Source: Acidimicrobiales bacterium (GTDB taxonomy: Bacteria; Actinomycetota; Acidimicrobiia; Acidimicrobiales; Acidimicrobilacustridaceae). Taken from it: a stretch of 64,000 nt of DNA. The DNA is taken from positions 19,416 through 83,415 of the forward strand of contig JALOLF010000003.1 in assembly GCA_025456085.1 (NCBI GenBank). Reading direction: 5' to 3'. A program made the translations under genes and the position numbers. Shown one piece after another: positions 1 through 9,040 of the stretch. Within the stretch, counting starts at the first letter, position 1. Each line of letters opens with the position of its first letter. The notes below the pieces were generated by a model. That model had not been told where the DNA came from. It saw only the letters and a program-made list of their open reading frames with translations, and searched no databases.

Positions 1-25
1 TCCGCCACGATTCGAAGGCCGATGA
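1..25 (+). CDS. 3' end of an upstream gene (partial, tentative)
   Basis: Only the last codons could be in the window; the frame that ends in TGA at 23-25 reads PPRFEGR-stop. The stop overlaps the ATG of the acyl-CoA dehydrogenase at 22 as ATGA, the same 4-nt overlap style used by most joints of this operon. That is the only reason to suspect a co-transcribed upstream gene. Product unknown. Confidence 0.3.
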
Positions 26-1365
26 GCGTGTCCCCGCCGACCGATCCCCTCCTGGTGCCCACCACCGACACGGCGGGCTACGTCGACATCGACGACGACA
101 CCCCGGCCGACGAGGCCGCCGAGCGGACCCGCGCCTGGGTGCTCGAGCACGTGCCCGCCGCCTGGCGCGACGCCGCCCCGGGCGGTGCGGCCGCCATCCG
201 GGCCGTGCGCAGCCGGGCCGACTACGAGGCCTGGTACCCCGTGTTCGGGGCCTCCGGGCTGGTGGCGCCGACCTGGCCGCGCCCCTACGGCGGCCTCGGC
301 GTGTCGGGCTCGGTGGCACGGGCCATCGAGGCCGAGCTGCGTCCCTACAACCTGGGCCGGCTCAACCCGCTCGGCCTGAACCTGGCCGCCCCGGCGCTGT
401 TCGCCCACGGCACCGAGGAGCAGCGGTTGCGGTTCCTGCCCCGCATCGTGCGGGCCGAGGAGCTGTGGTGCCAGCTCTTCAGCGAGCCCGGCGCCGGCTC
501 CGACCTGGCGTCGCTCGCCACCCGGGCCGAACGCGACGGCGACGAGTGGGTCGTGACCGGCCAGAAGGTGTGGACGACCTGGGCGCACCTGTCGCACTTC
601 GGCGTGCTGCTGGCCCGCACCACCCCCGACGAGCCCAAGCGCAGGGGCATCACCTACTTCCTGGTCGACCTGCACCAGCCCGGCGTCGAGGTGCGCCCGC
701 TGCGCCACATCACCGGCGACATCGACTTCAACGAGGTGTTCCTCGACGCCACCCGGGTGCCCGACGCCTACCGGGTGGGCGAGGTGGGCCAGGGGTGGAA
801 GGTCGCCAACGCCACCCTGTCGGGCGAGCGCCAGATGGTGTCGGGCTCGGGCTCGGGCGGCGTGGACCGCATCGGTGGGTCCGGCGCGACGCGGCTCGTG
901 ACGGCGGCCCGTGATCGCTCCGTCCGGGGACTGCCCGGCGGCTGGGACGATCCGGTCGTGCGCCAGCAGATCGTGCGCCTCTACAGCGAGGAGCGCATCC
1001 GGGGCTGGACCAACGACCGCATCCGCGCCGGGCTCAAGGCGGGCCGGGCGCCCGGCCCCGAGAGCTCGGTGGGCAAGGTCCACCAGGGTGGCCTCAACCA
1101 GCGCATCCAGCTCCTGGCCACCGACCTGCTCGGCCCCGATGCCATGGCGTGGGAAGCGGGCCCGCTCGAGGCGCCCACTGCGGTCGACGCCTACTGCGAG
1201 TCGCTGCCCTACGTGATCGAGGGCATGCTGCGCAGCCGGGCCAACACCATCGAGGGCGGCACCACCGAGGTGAACAGGAACATCATCGGCGAGCGGGTGC
1301 TGGGGCTTCCCCGGGAGCCCGATCCCTGGCAGGACGCACCGTGGCGTGACGTCCCCCGGAGCTGA
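22..1365 (+). CDS. Acyl-CoA dehydrogenase (FadE-like)
   Basis: Flavoprotein of 447 residues expected to introduce the alpha,beta double bond into an acyl-CoA in the cytoplasm. The family pattern is present: an N-terminal helical domain, the middle FAD-contacting motif FSEPGAGSDLASL near residues 153-165, and the C-terminal IEGGTTEVNRNIIGERVLGL segment, whose first Glu sits where medium-chain enzymes have their catalytic base. This ending is common among actinobacterial FadE proteins that act on steroid or other cyclic acyl-CoAs (family knowledge). It is the first complete gene of a seven-gene operon and is followed after 6 nt by a crotonase. The frame stays open to the window edge, but ATG at 22 gives a normal length and an ATGA junction. 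Substrate is not identifiable. Confidence 0.9.
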   Translation: MSVSPPTDPLLVPTTDTAGYVDIDDDTPADEAAERTRAWVLEHVPAAWRDAAPGGAAAIRAVRSRADYEAWYPVFGASGLVAPTWPRPYGGLGVSGSVARAIEAELRPYNLGRLNPLGLNLAAPALFAHGTEEQRLRFLPRIVRAEELWCQLFSEPGAGSDLASLATRAERDGDEWVVTGQKVWTTWAHLSHFGVLLARTTPDEPKRRGITYFLVDLHQPGVEVRPLRHITGDIDFNEVFLDATRVPDAYRVGEVGQGWKVANATLSGERQMVSGSGSGGVDRIGGSGATRLVTAARDRSVRGLPGGWDDPVVRQQIVRLYSEERIRGWTNDRIRAGLKAGRAPGPESSVGKVHQGGLNQRIQLLATDLLGPDAMAWEAGPLEAPTAVDAYCESLPYVIEGMLRSRANTIEGGTTEVNRNIIGERVLGLPREPDPWQDAPWRDVPRS

Positions 1366-1371
1366 ACCGCG

Positions 1372-2205
1372 GTGGCCTACCAGACCCTCGTCGTGGAGCG
1401 TCGCGGCCCCGTGGGCTGGCTGGTGTTCGACCGACCCGACGCCGCCAACGCCATGGACGCCGTCATGCTGGGCGAGCTCGAACAGGCGTGGCGTGAGCTC
1501 GACGTGGATCCCGAGGTCCGGGTCATCGTCAACACCGGCGCCGGACGGGCCTTCCAGACCGGCCTCGACCTGGTGCAGCTGAGCCGGGACCGAGCGGCGC
1601 TGAAGGAGCAGTCCCGGCGCACCCGCGACGCCGCCCTGCGTCTCACCGCCTGGCACAACCAGGTGTGGAAGCCGGTCATCGCCGCCGTCAACGGGGTGTG
1701 CGCCGGCGGCGGGCTGCACTTCGTGGCCGACGCCGACATCGTCCTGGCGTCGAGCGACGCCACCTTCGTCGACCCCCACGTCTCGGTGGGTCAGGTCAGC
1801 GCCTACGAGACCATCGCCCTGGTGCGCACCTCGCCCATGGAGGCCATCACCCGCCTGGCGCTGCTGGGGCGCCACGAGCGCATCGACGCCCACCGTGCCC
1901 ACCAGCTCGGCATCCTGAGCCAGGTCGTCGACCCGCCCGAGCGGCTCCGGGACGCGGCCCAGGCCCTGGCCGAGACCATCGCCCGCAACTCGCCCGCCGC
2001 CATGGCCGCCACGAAGCGGGCCCTGTGGGGGGCGCTCGAGCAGGGCCTCACCGACGCCTGCATCGCGGGCACGCGCGAGCTGGTGGGCATGTGGGGTCAT
2101 CCCGACCAGACCGAGGGGCCGCTCGCCTTCGCCGAGAAGCGCGAGCCCCGGTGGCAGCCCCTCACCCCGCGCCCTGCCGCCGACACCCCGGGAGCCGAGT
2201 CATGA
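1372..2205 (+). CDS. Crotonase-family protein, His/His active-site variant (paralogue A)
   Basis: Crotonase-fold CoA enzyme of 277 residues, GTG start. The N-terminal strand, the oxyanion-hole stretch NTGAGRAFQTGLDL and the NGVCAGGGLHF loop are clear. The two positions that hold Glu144 and Glu164 in classical enoyl-CoA hydratase are His116 (in GGGLHF) and His136 (in VDPHVSVGQ), with the same 20-residue spacing. It is therefore unlikely to be a standard hydratase; a hydrolase, C-C lyase or other crotonase reaction is possible. Its closest relative is the next gene, from which it differs mainly in the middle, so a tandem duplication is inferred. The ATGA overlap (2202-2205) couples the two. Confidence 0.85.
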   Translation: MAYQTLVVERRGPVGWLVFDRPDAANAMDAVMLGELEQAWRELDVDPEVRVIVNTGAGRAFQTGLDLVQLSRDRAALKEQSRRTRDAALRLTAWHNQVWKPVIAAVNGVCAGGGLHFVADADIVLASSDATFVDPHVSVGQVSAYETIALVRTSPMEAITRLALLGRHERIDAHRAHQLGILSQVVDPPERLRDAAQALAETIARNSPAAMAATKRALWGALEQGLTDACIAGTRELVGMWGHPDQTEGPLAFAEKREPRWQPLTPRPAADTPGAES

Positions 2206-3041
2206 GCTTCGCCTATGCCACCTACGAGACCCTCGTCGTGGAGCGCCGCGGCCCGGTGGGCTGGTTGATCTTCAACCGACCGGACCAGCTCAACGCCATG
2301 AACAACGCCATGCGCGACGAGTTGGCCGTGGCCTGGAAGGAGCTCGACGCCGACCCGGACGTGCGGGTGATCGTGCACACCGGCGCCGGACGGGCCTTCC
2401 AGACCGGGGTGGACGTCACCGAGATCGCCACCGACGGTCTGGGCATGGAGCGCTACCGGGCGTCCATGGAGGACTTCGACCTGCACTTCACCGCCTGGCA
2501 CCAGCAGGTGTGGAAACCGGTCATCACCGCGGTCAACGGGATCTGCGCCGGCGGCGCCTTCCACTGGGTGGCCGACGCCGACATCGTCATCGCCGCCTCC
2601 GACGCCCAGTTCTTCGATCCCCACGTGTCCATCGGCCAGGTGGTCGCCATCGAGGCCATCGGACTGCTGCGCAAGATGCCGGCCGAGGCCGTCATGCGCA
2701 TGGCCTTCGTGGGGCGTCACGAGCGCATGAGCGCCCAGCGGGCCTACGAGCTGGGCATGATCTCCCAGGTGGTCGACCCGCCCGAGCAGCTCCAGGACGC
2801 GGCGCAGGAGCTGGCCGAGAAGATCGCCAAGAACTCGCCGGCGGCCATGGCGGCCACCAAGCGGGCCTTGTGGGGCGCGCTGGAGCTGGGCCTCACCGAC
2901 GCCTGCCGGGCCGGCGCCCGGGAGCTGGTGGGCATGTGGGGCCACCCCGACCAGACCGAGGGGCCGGCGGCCTTCGCCGACAAGCGCGACGCGAGGTGGG
3001 TCGTCGACGCGCCGGGCGAGTCGGGGAGCGCCCCGTCGTGA
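2202..3041 (+). CDS. Crotonase-family protein, His/His active-site variant (paralogue B)
   Basis: A 279-residue crotonase-fold protein and tandem paralogue of the preceding gene. Both begin with a YxTLVVERRGPVGWL-type strand and end with the same NSPAAMAATKRALWGALE block and a GMWGHPDQTEGP tail. The canonical Glu pair is again replaced: His121 in GGAFHW and His141 in FDPHVSIGQ, 20 residues apart. Conservation of the His pair in both copies argues for function rather than decay. Two copies in one operon could form a heteromer or treat two successive intermediates (inference). Start ATG lies inside the upstream stop; the stop overlaps the next GTG. Confidence 0.85.
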   Translation: MSFAYATYETLVVERRGPVGWLIFNRPDQLNAMNNAMRDELAVAWKELDADPDVRVIVHTGAGRAFQTGVDVTEIATDGLGMERYRASMEDFDLHFTAWHQQVWKPVITAVNGICAGGAFHWVADADIVIAASDAQFFDPHVSIGQVVAIEAIGLLRKMPAEAVMRMAFVGRHERMSAQRAYELGMISQVVDPPEQLQDAAQELAEKIAKNSPAAMAATKRALWGALELGLTDACRAGARELVGMWGHPDQTEGPAAFADKRDARWVVDAPGESGSAPS

Positions 3042-4561
3042 GGCTCGACGAGCTGCTCGCCGGGCTGGGGGACGAACCGGACCGGGTCGTGGTCCACGCC
3101 GGCGACCGGGAGTGGACCCTGGGGGACCTGGACGCCCATGCCGACGCCCTGGCCGCCGTGTTGCACCAGGGCGGGCTGCGGCCGGGCGACCCCGTGGCGG
3201 TCCTGCTGCCCAACGGCGGGGACCTGATCGCTGCCCTGTTCGGCGTGTGGCGGGCCGGTGGCGTGTACGTGCCGGTGAACCCGCGGCTGACCAGGACCGA
3301 GATCGAGCGGGTCGCCGAGCGCCTGCGGCCCGCGATGGGCGTCACCGTGGCGGCCGACGCCGATCGGGTGCCGGAGGCGGCGGGCGTCGTGGTGCTCGAC
3401 GCCGACGCCTGGCGCCTCGAGCGCGACGCGGACCCCGACGCCGGCCGCCTCGGCACCGACGTCGCGCTCGTGCAGTTCACGTCGGGCACGACCGGGCCGC
3501 CCGAGCCCGTGCCGCTGGTGCACGACAACGTGGTGGCGCTCATGGACGGCGTGATCACCAAGCTCGGCGCGTCGTCCCGTGCGCCCGACAAGGCCCCCAT
3601 GCCGAACCTCATCCCGGTGTCGCTGTCGCTGTGGGCGGGCATCTACAATGTGCTGTTCGCCTTCCGGGTCGGCGCCGCCGTCGTGGTCATGGAGCGCTTC
3701 GAGCCCCGCGCCTTCGTCGAGCTCGTGCGCCGCTTCGCCATCCGCTCCACGGTCCTGCCCCCGGCCGCCATGAGCATGCTGGCCGACGACGAGGGCGTCG
3801 AGGACCTGGCGCCGCTGCGCTACGTGCGCAGCATCACCGCACCGTTGTCGCCCACCGAGGCGCGCCGCTTCGTGGGCCGCTTCGGCGTATCGCTGCTCAA
3901 CAGCTACGGCCAGACCGAGCTCGGCGGCGAGATCGTGGGGTGGAACGCAGCGGACTCCCGCGCCTTCGGCTCGGCCAAGCTGGGCTCGGTGGGGCGGCCC
4001 CACGACGGCGTGCGCATCCGCATCCTCGACGGCGCGGGCGCCGAGGTGCCCGCCGGCGAGGCCGGCGAGATCTGCGTGCGCACCCGGACCCTCGACGACG
4101 CCGGGCCGAGCCCGGAGCTGGCCGGACGCCTCACCGCGGACGGCTGGTTCCGCACCGGGGATCTGGGCTGGGTGGACGCCGAGGGCTTCGTGTGGATCGA
4201 GGGGCGCGTGTCGGACATGATCAACCGAGGGGGGCTGAAGGTGGCGCCCGGGGAGGTCGAGGAAGTCGTGCGGACCGTGCCCGGCGTGGTGGACGTCGCC
4301 GTCGTGGGGGTGCCCGACGCCCGCCTGGGCGAGGTGCCGTGGGCCTTCGTGGTGCTGGGCGGAGGGGACGAGGGAGGCGCCCCGCCCTCGCTCGACGGGG
4401 TTGCCGGCGCCATCGACGAGCGCTGTCGGCGTGACCTGGCGCCGTACAAGGTGCCGGCCCGCGTGGTCGCCGTCGAGGCCCTGCCCCGCAACGAGATCGG
4501 CAAGATCCTGCGCAGGGACCTGGTCGCCCGGGGTGTCGCGACGCACGAGGCGCCCCGGTGA
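3038..4561 (+). CDS. AMP-dependent acyl-CoA synthetase / ligase
   Basis: ANL-superfamily ligase of 507 residues, starting at GTG 3038 as a GTGA overlap. It should activate a carboxylate as acyl-AMP and then acyl-CoA. The ATP-binding loop is recognisable as FTSGTTGPPEPV (residues 147-158), but the usual Lys-Gly of TGxPKG is Glu156-Pro157 here. The adenylate-binding NSYGQTE motif, the hinge region GWFRTGDLGWVD and the catalytic Lys489 in NEIGKILRRDL are intact. The altered P-loop may change kinetics, but the C-terminal catalytic lysine suggests an active enzyme. It is translationally coupled to a second synthetase. Substrate unknown. Confidence 0.88.
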   Translation: MRLDELLAGLGDEPDRVVVHAGDREWTLGDLDAHADALAAVLHQGGLRPGDPVAVLLPNGGDLIAALFGVWRAGGVYVPVNPRLTRTEIERVAERLRPAMGVTVAADADRVPEAAGVVVLDADAWRLERDADPDAGRLGTDVALVQFTSGTTGPPEPVPLVHDNVVALMDGVITKLGASSRAPDKAPMPNLIPVSLSLWAGIYNVLFAFRVGAAVVVMERFEPRAFVELVRRFAIRSTVLPPAAMSMLADDEGVEDLAPLRYVRSITAPLSPTEARRFVGRFGVSLLNSYGQTELGGEIVGWNAADSRAFGSAKLGSVGRPHDGVRIRILDGAGAEVPAGEAGEICVRTRTLDDAGPSPELAGRLTADGWFRTGDLGWVDAEGFVWIEGRVSDMINRGGLKVAPGEVEEVVRTVPGVVDVAVVGVPDARLGEVPWAFVVLGGGDEGGAPPSLDGVAGAIDERCRRDLAPYKVPARVVAVEALPRNEIGKILRRDLVARGVATHEAPR

Positions 4562-6225
4562 GCGACGACTTCACCACGCACCACAGCGACGCCGTGCCCG
4601 CCACCTTCGCCTTCGCCGACGTCGTCGAAGCCGTGATCGACCGGGTCCCCCAGCGGGTGGCGCTCGTCGTCGACGACGTGCGCTGGACCTACGCGGAGCT
4701 GGAGGACCGGGCCAACCGCCTGGCGAACCACCTCGCGGCGCTCGGGGTGGGTCGCGGCGACGGCGTGGCGCTGTACCTCGACAACCACCCGGACCACGCC
4801 GCCGCGTTGCTGGCCGGGTTCAAGCTGGCGGCGCTGCCGCTGAACGTGAACTACCGCTACGGGCCGGTCGAGCTGGCCGCGGTGCTCGCCGACAGCGCGC
4901 CGGCCGCCATCCTCTACGACCGCGCGTCGGCCGACACGGTGGCCCGGGCGGTGGCCGACCTCGAGCGCCGCCCCGCCCTGGTGGCCGTCGGCGCCGGGCT
5001 CGACGCCGCGCTGGCCGCGGCCTCGCCCGCCCGGCCGGTCGTGCCCCGCTCCGGCGACGACCCGTACCTGATCTACACCGGCGGCACCACCGGCCACCCC
5101 AAGGGGGTGGTGTGGCGCCAGGAGGACGCCTTCTACGCCTGCCTGGGCGGCGGCGACCTGACCCGCCTGGAGGGACCGGTCGAGCGCCCCGAGCACCTGG
5201 GGAGCCGCATCGTGGGCTGGGAGTTCGCCCTGTTCCCGGTGGCGCCCCTGATGCACGCCGCGGCCCAGTGGCAGGTCCTCGGGCTGTGGATGGCGGGGGC
5301 GAAGGCCGTGCTGCACCGCGGCGCGCTGGACCCCGACGCCATCTGGCGACTGGTCGAGCGGGAGCGCGTCACCTCGCTGGTCATCGTGGGCGACGCCATC
5401 GGCGTGCCGCTCATCGAAGCCTGGGAGGCCGCCGACGGTGCCTACGACACCTCCAGCCTGTTCTCGCTCTCCTCGGGTGGGGCACCGTTGTCGCCCGCGC
5501 TGCGCCAACGCATCGCCCGGGACTTCCCGAACCTGTTCCTGATCAACGGCTACGGCTCCTCGGAGACGGGCACCCAGGCCATCAGCCGTCAGACCGGCGC
5601 CGAGATCACCGAGCAGGGGACCGCCGGCCTGGCACCGGTGAGCGAGCACCTGCGGGTGGTCGACGACGACGGCGTCCCGGTCGAGCCGGGCTCGGAGGTG
5701 GTGGGACGGGTCGTGGCCGGCGGGCGCCTGCCCCTGCGCTACCACAACGACCCGGAGAAGACGGCGACCACGTTCCTGGCCATCGAGGGTCGGCGGTACC
5801 TGATCACCGGCGATCACGGGCGACTCCGCGCCGACGGCACCATCGAGCTGCACGGCCGGGGCTCGTCGTGCATCAACACCGGCGGCGAGAAGGTCTACGT
5901 CGAGGAGGTCGAAGGCGTGCTGCTGGGCAACCCCGCGGTGCGCGACGCCGTGGTGGTGGGCGTGCCCGACGAGCGGTGGGGCAACGCCGTCACCGCGGTG
6001 GTGGTCCCTGCGGCGGGCCACGAGGTGGAGCTGGAGGAGCTGCGGGCCGCGGCCCGGGAGACCTTGGCCGGCTACAAGCTGCCCAAGCACCTCGTGCTGG
6101 TGGAGGAGATCCGCCGTTCCCCGGCGGGCAAGGCCGACCACCAGTGGGCCCGCGGCGTCGCCATGGCGGTGCTCGGGGAACCGGCGGACACGACAGGTAC
6201 GACGACGGAGGGAGCGCAGCCATGA
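4558..6225 (+). CDS. Acyl-CoA synthetase, FadD19-like
   Basis: A 555-residue ANL ligase, GTG start in a GTGA overlap. ATP loop YTGGTTGHPKGVVWR (173-187, Lys182) is followed by the QEDAFYACLGGGD stretch. This TGGTTGxPKGVxWRQED signature is typical of FadD19/FadD17-like synthetases, which activate steroid side-chain or long-chain acids in actinobacteria (family knowledge). Adenylate motif NGYGSSETG, hinge LITGDHGRLRADG and the C-terminal Lys525 in SPAGKADHQ are all present. With the preceding gene it gives the operon two distinct activation steps. The steroid assignment is by resemblance only. Confidence 0.88.
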   Translation: MSDDFTTHHSDAVPATFAFADVVEAVIDRVPQRVALVVDDVRWTYAELEDRANRLANHLAALGVGRGDGVALYLDNHPDHAAALLAGFKLAALPLNVNYRYGPVELAAVLADSAPAAILYDRASADTVARAVADLERRPALVAVGAGLDAALAAASPARPVVPRSGDDPYLIYTGGTTGHPKGVVWRQEDAFYACLGGGDLTRLEGPVERPEHLGSRIVGWEFALFPVAPLMHAAAQWQVLGLWMAGAKAVLHRGALDPDAIWRLVERERVTSLVIVGDAIGVPLIEAWEAADGAYDTSSLFSLSSGGAPLSPALRQRIARDFPNLFLINGYGSSETGTQAISRQTGAEITEQGTAGLAPVSEHLRVVDDDGVPVEPGSEVVGRVVAGGRLPLRYHNDPEKTATTFLAIEGRRYLITGDHGRLRADGTIELHGRGSSCINTGGEKVYVEEVEGVLLGNPAVRDAVVVGVPDERWGNAVTAVVVPAAGHEVELEELRAAARETLAGYKLPKHLVLVEEIRRSPAGKADHQWARGVAMAVLGEPADTTGTTTEGAQP

Positions 6226-7097
6226 CGGCACCGTGGGGGAGCGAGAGCGACGTCAGCCACAGCATCGCGGTGGTGACCGGGGCCTCGGCCGGTGTGGGCC
6301 GGGCCATCGCGGAGGCCTTCGCCGCGCTGGGCTGGACGGTGGCCGTCGGCGCCCGGCGGGTCGACCGCCTGGAGGAGACGGCCGAGGCCATCCGAACCGC
6401 AGGGGGCACGCCCTTCGCCCACCGACTCGACGTGACCGACGCCGACTCGGTGGAGGCCTTCTTCGCCGCGCTCGAAGCCGAGGTGGGTGTGGCCGACGTG
6501 CTGGTCAACAACGCCGGCCTGGGGTACCTCGGCGCCGTCGCCGAGACCACCCCCGAGCGGCTGGAGACGGTGGTGGAGACCAACCTGCTCGGGGCGCTGC
6601 TGTGCACCCGGCGCTTCCTGTCGGCCCTGCTGACCCACCAGGTCGACCACGACGCCGACGGCGACGTGGTGTTCATCAGCTCGGACTCGGTGCACAAGCC
6701 CGTCCCCCACATGATCACCTACGGGGCCACCAAGGTGGCGGTGGAGTACCTGGCCTCGGGCCTCGACGTGGAGCTCACCGGCACCGGCATCCGGGTCAGC
6801 ACCGTCCGGCTGGGTCCCACGGTGAGCGAGTTCAACACCGCGTGGCCCGTCGAGGACATGGTGGCCTTCATGGAGACCTACGAGCGCCTCGGCATCAAGG
6901 AGGACTTCAACTACATCCCCGTCGAGCACGTGGCCCTGGCCGTCGTCAACGCGGTGACGGCACCCCGGGGGACGAAGATCAGCCTGCTGTCGGTGCGCCC
7001 CGAGTCGACGCGCTCCCAGGACGAGCGGGAGCGCTGGCGCACCGCGGCCACCCAGGGCCGCGCCAAGACGCAGGACGGGCCCGAGGGCGACACGTGA
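6222..7097 (+). CDS. Short-chain dehydrogenase/reductase
   Basis: Rossmann-fold NAD(P)-dependent SDR, 291 residues. Cofactor motif TGASAGVGRAIAE lies near residues 19-31, NNAG near 90, the catalytic Ser in FISSDS, and YGATK supplies Tyr and Lys. These are the complete classical SDR elements. Start ATG at 6222 overlaps the synthetase stop (6223-6225), and the stop overlaps the next GTG. In this context it would oxidise a hydroxyl or reduce a keto group of a CoA- or ring-bound intermediate. Substrate not deducible. Confidence 0.85.
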   Translation: MTAPWGSESDVSHSIAVVTGASAGVGRAIAEAFAALGWTVAVGARRVDRLEETAEAIRTAGGTPFAHRLDVTDADSVEAFFAALEAEVGVADVLVNNAGLGYLGAVAETTPERLETVVETNLLGALLCTRRFLSALLTHQVDHDADGDVVFISSDSVHKPVPHMITYGATKVAVEYLASGLDVELTGTGIRVSTVRLGPTVSEFNTAWPVEDMVAFMETYERLGIKEDFNYIPVEHVALAVVNAVTAPRGTKISLLSVRPESTRSQDERERWRTAATQGRAKTQDGPEGDT

Positions 7098-7849
7098 GCC
7101 GGCGGTTCGACGGCCGGGTGGTGCTCGTGACCGGCGCCGCCCAGGGTCAGGGTGCCGAGGAGGCCCGACGCTTCGTGGCCGAGGGCGCCCGGGTGGTGCT
7201 GGCCGACCTGCTCGACGACGCGGGACGGGCGCTCGCCGAGGACCTCGGTGAGGCTGCCGTCTACCAGCACCTCGACGTCGCCGACGAGCAGGGTTGGGCC
7301 CGCTGCGTCGACGTCGCCGCGGAGCACTTCGGCGGCCTCGACGTCCTGGTGAACAACGCCGGGGTGCTGCGCTCCAACGCCGTGCAGGACACCCCGCCGG
7401 AGGAGTTCCGCTTCGTGGTCGACGTCAACCTGGTCGGGCCCTACCTGGGGATCCGGGCCGTGACGCCGCTGCTGCGGCAGCGGGGCGGCGGGGTGATCGT
7501 GAACATCTCCTCGGCGGGCGGGCTGATCGGCCTGCGCAACACCGCGGCCTACGTGGCCAGCAAGTGGGGGCTGACCGGTCTCACCAAGGCGGCGGCCATG
7601 GACCTGGGGTCGTTCGGCATCCGCGTGGTGTCGGTGCACCCCGGCAGCATCGACACGCCCATGAGCCGCTTCGGCGGCCTGCCCGACGAGGTCTTCGAGC
7701 CGTTCCTGAGCCGGCTTCCCATCGCCCGGTTCGGCTTGCCCGAGGACGTGGCCAGCCTGGTGGCGTTCCTGGCCTCGGACGAGGCGTCCTACTGCACCGG
7801 CGGCGTCTACACCGTCGACGGCGGGTTCACCGCCGGCGATCTGGGGTGA
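7094..7849 (+). CDS. Short-chain dehydrogenase, hydroxysteroid-dehydrogenase-like
   Basis: Classical SDR of 251 residues, GTG start in a GTGA overlap. It has a TGAAQGQGAEEARRF cofactor motif, NNAGVL, ISSAGGLIGL with the catalytic Ser, YVASK (Tyr/Lys) and the C-terminal GGVYTVDGG closing motif. The TGAAQGQG start resembles the 3-alpha/20-beta-hydroxysteroid dehydrogenase branch (family knowledge), which fits with the FadD19-like neighbour. It is the last gene of the plus-strand operon, and its 3' end overlaps the convergent P450 gene by 23 nt, so there is no room for an intergenic terminator. Confidence 0.87.
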   Translation: MSRRFDGRVVLVTGAAQGQGAEEARRFVAEGARVVLADLLDDAGRALAEDLGEAAVYQHLDVADEQGWARCVDVAAEHFGGLDVLVNNAGVLRSNAVQDTPPEEFRFVVDVNLVGPYLGIRAVTPLLRQRGGGVIVNISSAGGLIGLRNTAAYVASKWGLTGLTKAAAMDLGSFGIRVVSVHPGSIDTPMSRFGGLPDEVFEPFLSRLPIARFGLPEDVASLVAFLASDEASYCTGGVYTVDGGFTAGDLG

Positions 7850-9029
7850 ACGTCATGGGCATCTGCGCGTAGCCCCGCACGTTGCCCGAGTTGAACCGCA
7901 CCAGGCGGTCCTCGTCGAAGGCGTAGTCGGCCATGGCCTCGTGGAGGTGCTCGAGGGCGATGCGGGTCTCGAGCCGGGCCATGGCCGCACCCAGGCACAC
8001 GTGCACGCCGTGGCCGAAGGCGATGTGGGCGGTGTTGCGGCGGTCGATGTCGAAGCGCTCCGGGTCCGCGAACACCTCGCCGTCGTGGTTGGCCGAGCCC
8101 AGCAGCAACAGCACCTTGGCGCCCTCGGGCATGGTCACCCCGTGGAGGGTCACCTCGCGGGTGAGGGTGCGGGCCACCTGCTGGGTGGAGCCCTCGAAGC
8201 GCAGCGTCTCCTCGACCGCATCGGGGATGCGCCCGGGATCGGCGTAGAGCGCGGCCCGCTGGTCGGGGTTGGTGGCCAGCCGGTACATGGCGTTGCCGAT
8301 GAGCTTGGTGGTGGTCTCGTTGCCGGCGATGATGAACAGGAAGCAGAAGCTGATGACGTGCAGGTCGTCGAGCGGCTCGCCGTCGAGCTCCATGTCCAGG
8401 AACGAACCCAGCATGCCGGGGCCGGGCTCGCCGCTGCGGCGGCGCTGCTTCACCTCGCCGGCGAAGTACCGGTAGATGTTCGTGGCCCCCTCGATGCCGG
8501 CCGGTGGGATGTCGGGGTTGCCGTCTTCCCGGGACATCATGGCGTCGGTCCACTCCCGTAGCAGGTCCTGGTCGGCCTCGGGCACGCCCAGCAGCTCGGA
8601 GATGACGTCCATCGGCACCTTGCCCGAGTAGTCCCGGATCAGGTCGCACTCGCCCCGGTCGCGGAACTCGTCCAGCCAGCGCGTGGAGATGCGGCGCATG
8701 GCCGGCTCGAGCTCCAGCACCCGGCGGGGGGTGAACGATCGGCTCACCAGGGACCGGACCCGGGTGTGCTCCGGCGGGTCCATGGTGAGCAGGAGGGGCA
8801 GCGGGCTGCGGGGCTCCAGGGTGATCCCGTGCCGGGAGCAGTACGTCTCCGGGTCGTGCAGGGCATCCAGCACGTCCGAGTAGCGCGACAGGGCGTAGAA
8901 GCCCAGCTCGGCGTTGTGGTACACGGGCGCCTCGGCCCGCAGGCGGGCGTAGACCGGGAACGGATCGCGGTTGAGGTCGGCGTCGTAGGGGTTGTACACG
9001 AACGGCTCGGTCGACGGCGTGGCGGTCAC
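7827..9029 (-). CDS. Cytochrome P450
   Basis: Soluble bacterial P450 of 400 residues. The I-helix oxygen-activation motif appears as IIAGNETTTKLIG, the K-helix ExxR as VEETLRFEG, and the heme loop as FGHGVHVCLGAA with the iron-ligating Cys345. It lies 11 nt downstream of a Rieske oxygenase gene, and no ferredoxin is adjacent; one is encoded with another P450 at 33568-33768. Probably hydroxylates the same hydrophobic substrate family as the surrounding genes. Its end overlaps the convergent SDR gene by 23 nt. Confidence 0.92.
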   Translation of the reverse strand: MTATPSTEPFVYNPYDADLNRDPFPVYARLRAEAPVYHNAELGFYALSRYSDVLDALHDPETYCSRHGITLEPRSPLPLLLTMDPPEHTRVRSLVSRSFTPRRVLELEPAMRRISTRWLDEFRDRGECDLIRDYSGKVPMDVISELLGVPEADQDLLREWTDAMMSREDGNPDIPPAGIEGATNIYRYFAGEVKQRRRSGEPGPGMLGSFLDMELDGEPLDDLHVISFCFLFIIAGNETTTKLIGNAMYRLATNPDQRAALYADPGRIPDAVEETLRFEGSTQQVARTLTREVTLHGVTMPEGAKVLLLLGSANHDGEVFADPERFDIDRRNTAHIAFGHGVHVCLGAAMARLETRIALEHLHEAMADYAFDEDRLVRFNSGNVRGYAQMPMTFTPDRRR

Positions 9030-9040
9030 GGGTCCCCCTG

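Noticed and set aside
2744..4546. 600-codon open frame antisense to the first acyl-CoA synthetase
   Set aside because: The plus strand holds an intact ligase and crotonase with catalytic residues; the antisense product is low-complexity and resembles nothing.
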